DNA of 64,000 bases. Origin: an uncultured Prevotellaceae bacterium (lineage in GTDB: Bacteria > Bacteroidota > Bacteroidia > Bacteroidales > Bacteroidaceae). The stretch lies in assembly GCA_902790625.1 (NCBI GenBank), contig CADASP010000010.1, positions 1 through 64,000 of the forward strand, given 5' to 3'. A model generated the notes under the pieces. The model was not told the origin of the DNA. It worked only from the letters and a program-made list of their open reading frames with translations, and did no database searches. Position 1 is the first letter of the stretch, and each line of letters opens with the position of its first letter. The translations under genes were made by a program, and so were the position numbers. This document shows positions 31,243-38,891 of the stretch, in pieces.

Positions 31243-31731
31243 TTATTTCTTGGTTCCTGTAAATGTTCCGGCAAAGGGGAATGGCATCCTGCCATACTTC
31301 AGGGCGAAAGTCACGACGATAGTCTTATCGCTGAACAAGGCCGTCAGGTCACTCACGGTATAGGCCTTGTCCGTCCCGTCGGCACCCTTCAAAGTGCCTT
31401 CGTAGGATGCGAGCCTTCCCTTGATGGTATTGCCGTCCTTTGAGAGGGTGATGCCCTTCACCGAAAGCGAGGGGATGGTCATCATGCCCATGCCCACCTC
31501 GGGGATGGTCATGTCTATGGACACGTCGGTAGCTTTGACAAACTGGTAGGTCTTGGTATCGTTCGACGACTCCTCGTTATCGACCACGAAAATCTCATTG
31601 CCATCATAAGAACCGGCCACTTGTTCGGCAACGGCCACCTCCGGCTCGTCGTCGTCACTACTGCATGAACTCATGCCCATCACGATGGCCACAGCGGCCA
31701 CCATCATTGTCATTAAACTTTTGAATTTCAT
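31243..31731 (-). CDS. Calycin/lipocalin-like lipoprotein
   Basis: A 162-residue lipoprotein (lipobox GMSSCSSDDD, start MKFKSLMTMM) with an all-beta domain of lipocalin-like appearance: VAGSYDGNEIFVV, TIPSLSVKGITLSKDGN, GRLASYEGTLKG and a C-terminal TIVVTFALKYGRMPFPFAGT. It fits the 'calycin-like domain' proteins that sit next to TonB receptors in Bacteroidota, often thought to catch a ligand at the surface. Its stop abuts the receptor start, so the two probably form a receptor-lipoprotein pair. Confidence 0.75.
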   Translation of the reverse strand: MKFKSLMTMMVAAVAIVMGMSSCSSDDDEPEVAVAEQVAGSYDGNEIFVVDNEESSNDTKTYQFVKATDVSIDMTIPEVGMGMMTIPSLSVKGITLSKDGNTIKGRLASYEGTLKGADGTDKAYTVSDLTALFSDKTIVVTFALKYGRMPFPFAGTFTGTKK

Positions 31732-31776
31732 AAATTGGAAATTAATAAAATGGTTACTCAATGCCTAGTATAGTCT

Positions 31777-32586
31777 TTATTTCTCTGTGCCCAGCTCCTG
31801 CTTGGCGTAGTCATACTCCGAGCCGTAGGCACTGTGGGGGATGCTGAAGATGACAATCATGAACAGCACCGCCAAGCCCACCACCCAGCGGTTGTGCTTC
31901 CACTTCAGGGTGGCAAGGGCCGCGATGAAGAACAGGAACGACAGCAGGGTCTTGTTGTCGGTGAGGTCGGTGCCGATGGGGAATCCCGTCCACCAGGGGC
32001 CGAAGGCGGCATGCTGCACCAGAGGGCCGAAGATGAAGCCGCCCACGAAGAGCGTCGCCACCGTCGTCTTCAGCCAGCGGGCGTATTCCTTGCGCGTCAG
32101 CACCAGCAGCAGCGTATAGACGGCCAGCAGCATGGCGGCAAACATCAGCAGGATGTGGGGCACCAGGATGGAGGCGGGCACATCGTTGCGGAAGCGTATC
32201 ACCACCGGCTCGTCGGCAAGATAGTCTTTTCCGCCCACCGTGAGGTAATACTGCAGCTTGCCACCCACGGGCTGCACAGGCAGCATGGCCTGCCACTGCG
32301 CTGGCTGGCCATCGCCGCCGCCGCTCCAACCGAAGTCCACGGTGGTGTAGGCATCTGCCGTGGGATAGCGGCGGTAGTGCAGCTGTGCCTCAACAGTCTG
32401 CGGCACGTCCGTCAGCGCCACGCTGACATCGTGCTGCACACCGCTGCGGGGCAATTTCAGCTTGCAGCTTTCACCATTCACCTCCACGTCAACGCGCTGC
32501 GCATGCGTGGGGCCCGTCATGCGCTGGTAGAAGCTCAGCACCAGGGTGATCAGGGCGGCCAATAGCCAATATACCGATTTCTTCAT
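31777..32586 (-). CDS. Membrane protein with Ig-like domain and five helices, function unknown
   Basis: A 269-residue protein with an N-terminal anchor (YWLLAALITLVLSFY), a beta-rich periplasmic domain (about 30-135: VDVEVNGESCKLKLPRSGV, PQTVEAQLHYRRYP, KLQYYLTVGGKDYLADEP) and four to five C-terminal helices. Histidines sit at helix ends (VPHILLMFAA, LVQHAAFGPWW, FSIPHSAYGSEYD) and might bind haem or metal. I do not recognise a named family. It overlaps the M28 peptidase gene by four bases and precedes the lipoprotein and receptor genes. Confidence 0.75.
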   Translation of the reverse strand: MKKSVYWLLAALITLVLSFYQRMTGPTHAQRVDVEVNGESCKLKLPRSGVQHDVSVALTDVPQTVEAQLHYRRYPTADAYTTVDFGWSGGGDGQPAQWQAMLPVQPVGGKLQYYLTVGGKDYLADEPVVIRFRNDVPASILVPHILLMFAAMLLAVYTLLLVLTRKEYARWLKTTVATLFVGGFIFGPLVQHAAFGPWWTGFPIGTDLTDNKTLLSFLFFIAALATLKWKHNRWVVGLAVLFMIVIFSIPHSAYGSEYDYAKQELGTEK

Positions 32587-33851
32587 TTCTTTGCGGGGCT
32601 TAAGTGCACTTGAAAGGTCATTGTCTTCTCGCCTCGGAGCACCTTCACGGCGATGGTGGTGCCGGGCTCCAGCTCCGACAGACGCTCCATATATCCATTC
32701 ATGTCGTTCACGGGCTTGCCGTCAATCTCCTGAATGATGTCGCCGCTCCTGATGCCAGCGTTGTGCGCCGCCTTCCCTGCCACCACGATGTCGGCGCGCA
32801 GTCCCGGAATGCGGCTCTGCCCCATCACGTCGGGCATCAGCCCCAGCGTCACCTTCAGGTTGGCATGGCTCATCCGCTGGCTGCTGGCCACGTTGATATA
32901 GTCGGGGCGCGTGGGCATGCTCGCTATCCGGGCTATCAGCTCCTTGGCGAAGTCGAGTGTCTGCTGCATGCCGTCGTAGTTCAGGGTGGCGGCAGCGTCA
33001 TCGGGCGTGTGATACTCCATGTGGCCGCCGGTGGTGAGGAAGAGCACGGGAATCTCTGCCCCCACAAACGACGCATGGTCGCTGGGGCCGTAGCCGTCGG
33101 GGGTGCAACTGATGTTCAGGTGGGTCTGCGCGGCGGTCTGCTCCGCCATGGCCTTAAACGCTGAGCTGGTGCCGGTGCCGCCGACGCTCAGGGCGTTGTC
33201 GCGCATGCGCCCCACCATGTCAAGATTCACCATGGCCACCATGCCGTCTTTGCCAGCGGGCAGGTTGATGCGCCTGTCGTCGCTCTTTCCCATCCACTCC
33301 AAAAACTGCTTCGAGCCTATCAGGCCCTGCTCCTCGGCGCCGAAGAAGGCGAAGATGATGCTGCGTGGTGCGCCCACCTGCTTGAAATGTCGGGCCAACT
33401 CCAGCACCACGGCATCGCCACTGGCATTGTCGTCGGCACCGGGGTGCACGGCCAAGGTGTCGGGGCGGCGCGAGCCGGAGCCCTTGCCGCCCAGTCCCAG
33501 ATGGTCGTAGTGCGAACCCACCACAATATATTCGTTCTTCAGGCGCTTGTCGGTGCCCTTGAGCACGCCGATGATGTTGTGCGTGGTGCGCTCCACCTCT
33601 TTCCCGTAGGCGAAGTCGTGGTAGTATCCCTTCTTCTTCTTTCCCTTCACCACGGGCTTCAGCTTCAGGCTGCGCAGCTGCTTCACTATATACTCCGATG
33701 CCAGCGTGTCGCCAGCCGTGGCGGGGTAGCGCCCGCCCAGCTCCTGCGATGCCAGCTGCGCCACCGTCTGCCTCATGGCCTCCTGGCGCTGCGCATCAGC
33801 GGCAACAGCAATGGCGGCCACCAGCGCCAACAATACAAAACATTTCTTCAT
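32583..33851 (-). CDS. M28-family metallopeptidase with C-terminal PDZ domain
   Basis: A 422-residue secreted di-zinc peptidase (signal peptide MKKCFVLLALVAAIAVAADA). Zinc ligands and catalytic residues are clear: VVGSHYDHLG (His), GADDNASGDAV (Asp), FAFFGAEEQGLIGS (Glu-Glu), VNLDMVGRM (Asp) and MEYHTPDDAA (His). A PDZ domain at about 340-420 has GLRADIVVAGKAAHNAGIRS then GDIIQEIDGKPV. It probably trims peptides in the periplasm or outside. The start at 33851 is chosen for the signal peptide and promoter; the ORF is open further upstream without coding signs. Confidence 0.92.
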   Translation of the reverse strand: MKKCFVLLALVAAIAVAADAQRQEAMRQTVAQLASQELGGRYPATAGDTLASEYIVKQLRSLKLKPVVKGKKKKGYYHDFAYGKEVERTTHNIIGVLKGTDKRLKNEYIVVGSHYDHLGLGGKGSGSRRPDTLAVHPGADDNASGDAVVLELARHFKQVGAPRSIIFAFFGAEEQGLIGSKQFLEWMGKSDDRRINLPAGKDGMVAMVNLDMVGRMRDNALSVGGTGTSSAFKAMAEQTAAQTHLNISCTPDGYGPSDHASFVGAEIPVLFLTTGGHMEYHTPDDAAATLNYDGMQQTLDFAKELIARIASMPTRPDYINVASSQRMSHANLKVTLGLMPDVMGQSRIPGLRADIVVAGKAAHNAGIRSGDIIQEIDGKPVNDMNGYMERLSELEPGTTIAVKVLRGEKTMTFQVHLSPAKK

Positions 33852-33878
33852 AAATCGGGTCGTTACGAAAATCGGGTG

Positions 33879-33909
33879 CAAAGGTACAACTTTTTTCCAA
33901 CGCTTGCAA
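33879..33909 (-). promoter_or_regulatory. Promoter for the M28-TonB operon
   Basis: Minus-strand TTGC and TACCTTTG are 19 bases apart; the -7 lies 28 bases before the ATG at 33851. The -33 is one base off TTTG. Confidence 0.5.
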
Positions 33910-34007
33910 TCCCCATTTATGATTATTTTCGCACAGCAGCACAGCACCGCGCCTGCAGCCTCCTGAAAAAACAACGAATGCAGACGAAGGGCACGAATGA
34001 AAAGTAT

Positions 34008-34191
34008 AAATGGATAAAAGGATAATTGGATAATTTGCGTTTTCAGCAAATATACTGGGGTTTCCAGCGATTTTGCCCTAAAATAGTGGTTTTAAGATGG
34101 ATTGCACACCTTCCGCAGGAGTGTGCAAAAGAGGGGCGAGGAAGCCCCTCCCCCCGCCCCCCCATGGGGGGGAGCATTTAGTTTTGCGGGG
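34008..34191 (+). repeat. Left inverted repeat of the 34.0-36.3 kb cassette
   Basis: About 184 bp, containing GGATAATTGGATAATTTGCG, CAGCAAATATACTGGGG, a GCACAC/GTGTGC hairpin, GAAGCCCCTCCCCCCGCCCC and TAGTTTTGCGGGG. Its reverse complement matches 36076-36258 at roughly 85-90 percent by eye. Confidence 0.8.
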
Positions 34192-34284
34192 CCAAAATAT
34201 CGCCGTGAGCTTCACAGCCCACGGCGACATCAACCTAAACTAACTAACATGAAAACACACACAGAAGAGATTTCTTCAATTACT

Positions 34285-34395
34285 TTAGCCGAGCAACCCG
34301 ATGCAGGAGCTGACGCCGAGCGAGGTAGCAATGGCCGAGACGATGGCGGCTATCAGCCTGATCCAAAAGTCCCATTTCTTACCTGGAGCACTCAT
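34285..34395 (-). CDS. Smalltalk family small membrane protein
   Basis: A 36-residue protein, MSAPGKKWDFWIRLIAAIVS then AIATSLGVSSCIGLLG: a short basic and aromatic start and one transmembrane helix with the small-residue AIAxxLGVSSC pattern of the Bacteroidota 'smalltalk' proteins. These tiny genes usually follow an HU-family gene, as here (HU ends 133 bases upstream). The function is unknown; an amidase gene that often accompanies the pair elsewhere is missing. Confidence 0.75.
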   Translation of the reverse strand: MSAPGKKWDFWIRLIAAIVSAIATSLGVSSCIGLLG

Positions 34396-34523
34396 AAGTT
34401 AGGAGTTACGAGTTACGAGTTACGAGTTACGAGTTAGGAGTTACGAGTTAGGAGTTAGGAGTTACGAGCTACGAGTTGTTTCGTGCGAGTACAACTCCTC
34501 ACTCCTCACTCCTCACTCCTCAC
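34396..34523. repeat. Heptanucleotide tandem-repeat tract
   Basis: About a dozen units of AGTTACG/AGTTAGG are followed by four units of ACTCCTC in the opposite sense, so the tract can fold back on itself. It lies between the HU and smalltalk genes. Related 7-bp tracts lie at 40527-40586 and inside the phosphatase gene at 49489 and 49692. Confidence 0.85.
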
Positions 34524-34527
34524 TCTT

Positions 34528-34992
34528 TTAGGGTTCCTGAGTCTCCAGATACTTGCCCTTCTCGTTCGACAGGGTGGCTTCGCCATTCTTCAGCTTCTGG
34601 GCCAGCGAGGTGTACATCAGCGAGCTGGAAGCAGTCAACTGCTTGGGCACGCAGTCGCCAGTGGCCTGGCAGAGCAGCTTGGTCTTCTTGATGTTCTGCT
34701 GCAGGTCGAACTTCTCCACGCTCACGGCGGGAGTGGAAATCACGCTGGCCTTGAAGATGGCCAGGTTGTCAATCTTCACGGGCTGTCCACCCAGGGCCAG
34801 CTCGCGGATGCAGCGCGAAGCAGCGATCAGCACACCATAGATGGTGTCGACGGTGAAGGGGCTACCATGGGCGTGGATGTGCTGCGAAAGCTCAGCGATG
34901 CCCACAGGCTCCAAGTTGTTGACGCGACCATAGACCTTGCCATACTGGCGGCTCTCCTGGTTCTTGTTCTTGTAGAGGTCAATTCTTAACAT
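34528..34992 (-). CDS. HU-family (HU-HIG) DNA-binding protein
   Basis: A 154-residue basic protein of the HU-like type common in Bacteroidota, longer than classic HU. The fold pattern is RIDLYKNKNQESRQYGKVYG (start), LAELSQHIHAHG-like GIAELSQHIHAHGSPFTVDT, IYGVLIAASRCIRELALGG and VKIDNLAIFKASV. The tail from about residue 100 is Lys-rich and lacks known motifs. The start at MLRIDLYK is favoured, as the upstream ATG overlaps the promoter. It may organise nucleoid DNA or bind special sites; here it sits within the inverted-repeat cassette. Confidence 0.9.
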   Translation of the reverse strand: MLRIDLYKNKNQESRQYGKVYGRVNNLEPVGIAELSQHIHAHGSPFTVDTIYGVLIAASRCIRELALGGQPVKIDNLAIFKASVISTPAVSVEKFDLQQNIKKTKLLCQATGDCVPKQLTASSSLMYTSLAQKLKNGEATLSNEKGKYLETQEP

Positions 34993-35034
34993 GGCTTTGA
35001 AAGGAATTAGTGAAACATTAAGTGAACTGTAGTG

Positions 35035-35042
35035 CAAAGTTA
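35035..35042 (-). promoter_or_regulatory. -7 promoter element for the HU gene
   Basis: Minus-strand TAACTTTG matches TAnnTTTG, 43 bases before the ATG at 34992. Confidence 0.55.
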
Positions 35043-35072
35043 CAAAAAACCCTTGCCGCGAGCAAGGGTTTT
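35043..35072 (-). terminator. Terminator after the 35090 remnant gene
   Basis: AAAACCCTTGC and GCAAGGGTTTT form an 11-bp stem with a 5-base loop; on the minus strand it is followed by a T run. It would end transcription of the remnant at 35090 before the HU promoter. Confidence 0.7.
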
Positions 35073-35089
35073 CCCACTTATCTTTCCGC

Positions 35090-35206
35090 CTAATAATCCG
35101 TACGCTTGTAAGTCATTTTCGTTGAGGGGTTTACATAGAGTGCAAATCCTATCACCATGTCTTCGTAGCGCAGATTCTTCAGCGTGCCGTTCTCCACCTT
35201 CGCCAT
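35090..35206 (-). pseudogene. C-terminal remnant of unknown protein
   Basis: MAKVENGTLKNLRYEDMVIG then FALYVNPSTKMTYKRTDY reads like a real beta-rich C-terminus and is followed by a proper terminator. The open frame extends to 35287 without convincing sequence, and no upstream body is present. The family is not recognised. Confidence 0.4.
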
Positions 35207-35440
35207 CGCCCAGCCCAGCCGCCGCCATGAGTATAAGCAGACAACCATCGCATGCGCGCCACCAAAGGATGCCTCGGCATCCATCATTCAGTCCACTCCG
35301 AAAACCAAGCATCACTCGCGAAAGACGGCGCATTGTTTGGGGGGTGTTTTTTTTTAGTGGAGAAGGGCGGGGGGCGGAGTGCACTCATCATTCACTGCGT
35401 GGACTTGAATGCCGTATTATGGCAGATAATCATAAAGTTA

Positions 35441-35515
35441 TTCGAGGTACGGTTGAAAGGACACTGAAAGCGTCTGGAATCTTCAAAAAAACGCTACCGT
35501 CTTTTCAACCGGACG
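35441..35515. repeat. Degenerate copy of the 19730 hairpin element
   Basis: TTCGAGGTACGGTTGAAA and CGTCTTTTCAACCG repeat the arms seen at 19726-19770, but the inner part is longer and broken up. Further on, 35516-35640 holds nothing assignable. Confidence 0.5.
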
Positions 35516-35710
35516 AAGTTATTTCTCGTCGGGAAATGCTCGTTCCACGTCGGGGGGGGGTATCATTCCACGTCGGGGAATAAACTTTTGCTACCGCTTT
35601 TTCTAACTTCAAAGTAATAATTTGAGATGATGATGAACGCAGAAGCCCCGGAGGGGCGACGGAATAAAGGTAGGGGGCATCGCCTCTATACCCCCATAAG
35701 AGGGTAGAAC

Positions 35711-35930
35711 AATCCGTCGCCCCCTCTGGGGGCTTTCATTCCGTCTGCCTTCACAGGGGCGATGCCCCTGCCTGTAATCCGTCGCCCCCTCCGGGGGCTT
35801 TCATTCCGTCTGCCTTCACGGGGGCGGTGCCCCTGCTTAGTCGATTGGTGCTCACCATCGTCTTCCGTCGCCCCCTCCGGGGGGGGGGCTTCATTCCGTC
35901 TGCCTTCACGGGGTATTCCCCTTAGCATGT
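35711..35930. repeat. Three tandem GC-rich repeat units
   Basis: Units begin at 35711, 35776 and 35862, each with CCGTCGCCCCCT, GGGGGCTTTCATTCCGTCTG and CCTTCACGGGG-like ends; the second carries an extra 21 bp or so. The GCCCCGGAGGGGCGACGG at 35646-35663 is an inverted relative. An ORF across it on the minus strand is a repeat artefact. Confidence 0.75.
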
Positions 35931-36075
35931 CGGCTGCAAAAAATACGCATTTCTGCTGACATTGGTGCAGGAATCTTGCGTTAGGAGTTCTTGCCTTGCA
36001 AGCGACCAAAGGTCGAGCGAGGAGTGAAGCCCCTCCCCCCGCCCCCCCCTGGGGGGGAGCATATAGACCCAATGC

Positions 36076-36258
36076 CCCCGCAAAACTATCTGCCCCCCCC
36101 ATGGGGGGGCGGGGGGAGGGGCTTCCTCCCGCTTTTTTGCACACTCTCCCTGGGGGGTGTGCAATCAATCTTAAAAACACTATTTGGGGGCAAAATCGCT
36201 GAAAAACCCAGTATATTTGCTGGAAACGCAAATTATCCAATTATCCATTTATCCATTT
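36076..36258 (-). repeat. Right inverted repeat of the 34.0-36.3 kb cassette
   Basis: Reverse complement of 34008-34191 with small differences. A further short arm, GAAGCCCCTCCCCCCGCCCC at 36026-36048, forms a 23-bp inner inverted repeat with 36103-36125. Beyond the element, GGATAAATGGATAAATGGAT recurs at 36364-36383. Confidence 0.8.
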
Positions 36259-36386
36259 ATCCATTTACCACCTCCATATTTCGCATTTTCCCTCGTCGAT
36301 ATATTGAAAAATGTTTTAATTATTATATACTATAATAATTAACGCCTATAGGATATAGGCTAATGGATAAATGGATAAATGGATAA

Positions 36387-36596
36387 TTGAATAATTGCTT
36401 GCAGTGCGGCAGCGCCAATATCCGGATATGGGACAAGCGCACCTGCCCCAAGTGTCAGGGAGAGATGGAAGACACAGGCGAACCTTCGCCTCACACCTCG
36501 GCTATCACTTCGATTTCCACCAGCGCCCCCTTGGGCAAGGTCTTCACCGCCACGGCCGAACGGGCGGGGTATGGCTCTTGGAAGAACTCTGCGTAG
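36387..36596 (+). pseudogene. Zinc-ribbon-like fragment overlapping ridA
   Basis: From a TTG, the frame reads CLQCGSANIRIWDKRTCPKC then QGEMEDTGE, a believable four-cysteine zinc ribbon of about 30 residues. After about 36480 it runs antisense through ridA and loses sense. It is preceded directly by the GGATAAAT repeat. It is probably a stranded fragment, not a working gene. Confidence 0.3.
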
Positions 36597-36868
36597 ACGG
36601 CGTTCATCTCAGCAAAGTCGCCCATGTCGGCCATGAACACGGTTGTCTTCACCACGCTGCCCATCGTCAGACCTGCTTCTTCCAGGATGGCCTGCACATT
36701 TGTCAGCGACTGGCGCGTTTGCTCCCTGATGCCGCCCTCGGCAAATGCGCCCGTTGCCGGGTCGATGGGAATCTGGCCAGAGGTGTAGACGAGATTCCCC
36801 ACTTGGATGGCTTGGCTGTAAGGCCCTATTGCTGCCGGGGCCTTTGCGGTGTTAATCACTTTTTTCAT
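36491..36868 (-). CDS. ridA: RidA family reactive intermediate/imine deaminase
   Basis: A 125-residue trimeric cytosolic enzyme that hydrolyses reactive enamine/imine intermediates from PLP enzymes to ketoacids and ammonia. It is typical in length and sequence: APAAIGPYSQAIQVGNLVYT then SGQIPIDPATG, and the substrate-binding Arg in EPYPARSAVAVKTLPKGALV. It follows the TonB receptor gene by nine bases, so the two are probably cotranscribed, although no metabolic link is evident. Confidence 0.95.
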   Translation of the reverse strand: MKKVINTAKAPAAIGPYSQAIQVGNLVYTSGQIPIDPATGAFAEGGIREQTRQSLTNVQAILEEAGLTMGSVVKTTVFMADMGDFAEMNAVYAEFFQEPYPARSAVAVKTLPKGALVEIEVIAEV

Positions 36869-36877
36869 AGCATTTTG

Positions 36878-38764
36878 TTAAAAATCAACATTCACGCCAG
36901 CCATGAACGTGGCAAGAGGCATGGGATAGCCCGCCAACAGTTCATAGTCGTGGCGCATCAGGTTCTGGCCGCGCACCCACAGCTTCAGATGGTCAGCAGG
37001 GCTATAGGTGACGGCGGCGTTGACCAGCGTAAAGGTCTGATAAGGCTCGGTGGCGCTGCCGGTGTAGAGATTGCTGACGTGCTGGGTGCCGGCATTGATG
37101 TCGAAACGGCCCTGGTGGCAGCGGATGCCCAAGTAGTCGACGTATTCGGGTGTTCCCGTCTGCTCGCGCCCCTCCTGCTGATGGATATAGCTGCGGTTGG
37201 CGTGGACGGCGAAATGGCGGTTGACGCGATAGTGCGCCTGCAGCTCATAGCCCGCATTCTCGAAGGCGCCCGTGTTGATGCGCCCCACGTTGCCATCGGG
37301 CTTCACGCCCGTGCCCACCAGGTTGTCGGCCTTCAGGTAGAAGACGTTGGCCTTGTAGGAGAAGCGCCCCAGCGTCTGCTGCCACGACAGCTCGTAGTTC
37401 CACATGCGCTCAGCCTTCAGCTCCACGTTGCCGTTGGTGCCATAGAAGTAGAGCTCCATCATCGACGGGTTGCGGAATCCCTTGCTGGCCGTGAGCTTCA
37501 GCACGCCATCACTCACAGGACGGGCCACCAGGCCCAGCTGCGGCACCCACTCGCCGCCCGACACGTTCTGCCAGTCGTAGCGCAGACCGGCATCGACGGT
37601 GAGCCACTCGGCGAGATCCTGACGGAAGTCGACGTAGGCGGCCCACTCGTTGCGGTAGCTCTTGCCCGTGCCCGCCCTGTAGTTGGTGGCGATGAGCGAG
37701 CCGTCGGCACGGCTGGTGTTGTAGGCATAGCCGTAGATGTGCTGATAGTCGGCACCCACGGTGGTGTGGTTGCCCTCGAAGGGCTGGATGGTCTCGAAGA
37801 ACGACACGCCCGTCAGGGCATCCTTCGAGCGGAAGAGGTTGGCACGGGGCTGGTTGTTGTTGGCACTGGGGCCATAGCCGTCGTTGATTTTATGGCGCCC
37901 GAAGTTGGAGTAGACCATCAGCGTTCCGTCGAGTCCATCGAAATGATTGCTCACCGAGGCATTCACCACGCCACGGGTGATATACTGGTCGGCCTCCTCG
38001 AGCGGACTGGCCAGCGTGCCGGGATGGGAAGCGTTGAAGTGGGTGACGTCGGCCGACAGGCGGGTGGTCCAGTTCTCGTTGAGGTCATAGCCCAGGTTCA
38101 GAAAGCCGCCATACTGCTCAAAACCCATGTTGGGCCGATGGTTGTCTGTCCGGCTGTATTGCGCCGCCACGGTACTGCTGAAGCGTCCCTGCCGCACCTG
38201 GTTGGTGGCTTCGGCCTGCACCGAGCCATAGCTGCCCGCCCCCACGTTGAGCTGGGTGCGCACACCATCGTGGTGCATCCTGCGCGTCACGATGTTCACC
38301 ACGCCGCCCATGGCATTCGAGCCATAGAGCACCGAGGCCGGGCCGCTGACCACCTCCACGCGGTCGGCCATCATGGTCTGATAGGCATCGCCGATGGGGT
38401 GGTCGAAGATGTTGGCATACTGTGGATGGCCGTCGATGAGCACCAGCACGCGCGAGCCGCCAGAGAGGCCACGCAGGTTGAGCGAGCCGCTGCCACCGCC
38501 ACTGACGCCATAGCCCATGACGCCACGGCCATTGATGAACAGGCCCGGCACCTCCTGCGACAGCGTGGGCAGGATGCTCTGCTGATGGTTTTCAGTCAGT
38601 TGCTCACGCGTGACCACGGTCACGTTCATGGGCAAACGGCTCACTGCGGTGGCATGACGCGACCCCGTCACCACCACTTCTTGCAATGCCAGCGAATCGG
38701 TCTGTGCACTGGCGAATGGCACTGTGCCCCACAGGGCCAGTGCCACAATCATTTGTTTTTGCAT
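36878..38764 (-). CDS. TonB-dependent outer-membrane receptor
   Basis: A 628-residue receptor with signal peptide MQKQMIVALALWGTVPFASA, TonB-box-like LALQEVVVTGSRHATAV, the plug with RVLVLIDGHPQYANIFDHPI and ASVLYGSNAMGGVVNIVTRR, and a barrel ending FMAGVNVDF. It is of the iron/cobalamin receptor type (IDG..Y, no SusC extension). The start is placed at 38764 for the signal peptide; the open frame extends to 39004 through intergenic and alkaline phosphatase sequence. I looked for a cobalamin riboswitch in the leader (38765-38890) and saw none. Confidence 0.93.
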   Translation of the reverse strand: MQKQMIVALALWGTVPFASAQTDSLALQEVVVTGSRHATAVSRLPMNVTVVTREQLTENHQQSILPTLSQEVPGLFINGRGVMGYGVSGGGSGSLNLRGLSGGSRVLVLIDGHPQYANIFDHPIGDAYQTMMADRVEVVSGPASVLYGSNAMGGVVNIVTRRMHHDGVRTQLNVGAGSYGSVQAEATNQVRQGRFSSTVAAQYSRTDNHRPNMGFEQYGGFLNLGYDLNENWTTRLSADVTHFNASHPGTLASPLEEADQYITRGVVNASVSNHFDGLDGTLMVYSNFGRHKINDGYGPSANNNQPRANLFRSKDALTGVSFFETIQPFEGNHTTVGADYQHIYGYAYNTSRADGSLIATNYRAGTGKSYRNEWAAYVDFRQDLAEWLTVDAGLRYDWQNVSGGEWVPQLGLVARPVSDGVLKLTASKGFRNPSMMELYFYGTNGNVELKAERMWNYELSWQQTLGRFSYKANVFYLKADNLVGTGVKPDGNVGRINTGAFENAGYELQAHYRVNRHFAVHANRSYIHQQEGREQTGTPEYVDYLGIRCHQGRFDINAGTQHVSNLYTGSATEPYQTFTLVNAAVTYSPADHLKLWVRGQNLMRHDYELLAGYPMPLATFMAGVNVDF

Positions 38765-38891
38765 TGTTTTGTTTTTTTGTATCACACACAACAGGGCCGG
38801 ACTCTTCGCCTTAAGCCTCCTATCGCTATGGAGGGCATGACCATGAACGTGAGCGATGGTTAGAGAATAAGAGAGAGTATCATCAAGACGA

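Noticed and set aside
35686-36240. 184-residue ORF on the minus strand
   Set aside because: Made of the tandem GC-rich repeats; low-complexity product.
36395-38863. 822-residue plus-strand ORF
   Set aside because: Fully antisense to ridA and the TonB receptor; His/Val-rich composition typical of an antisense shadow, no start signal.
38765-38891. Cobalamin riboswitch before the TonB receptor
   Set aside because: No B12 box-like or conserved core sequence could be found in the leader on the minus strand.
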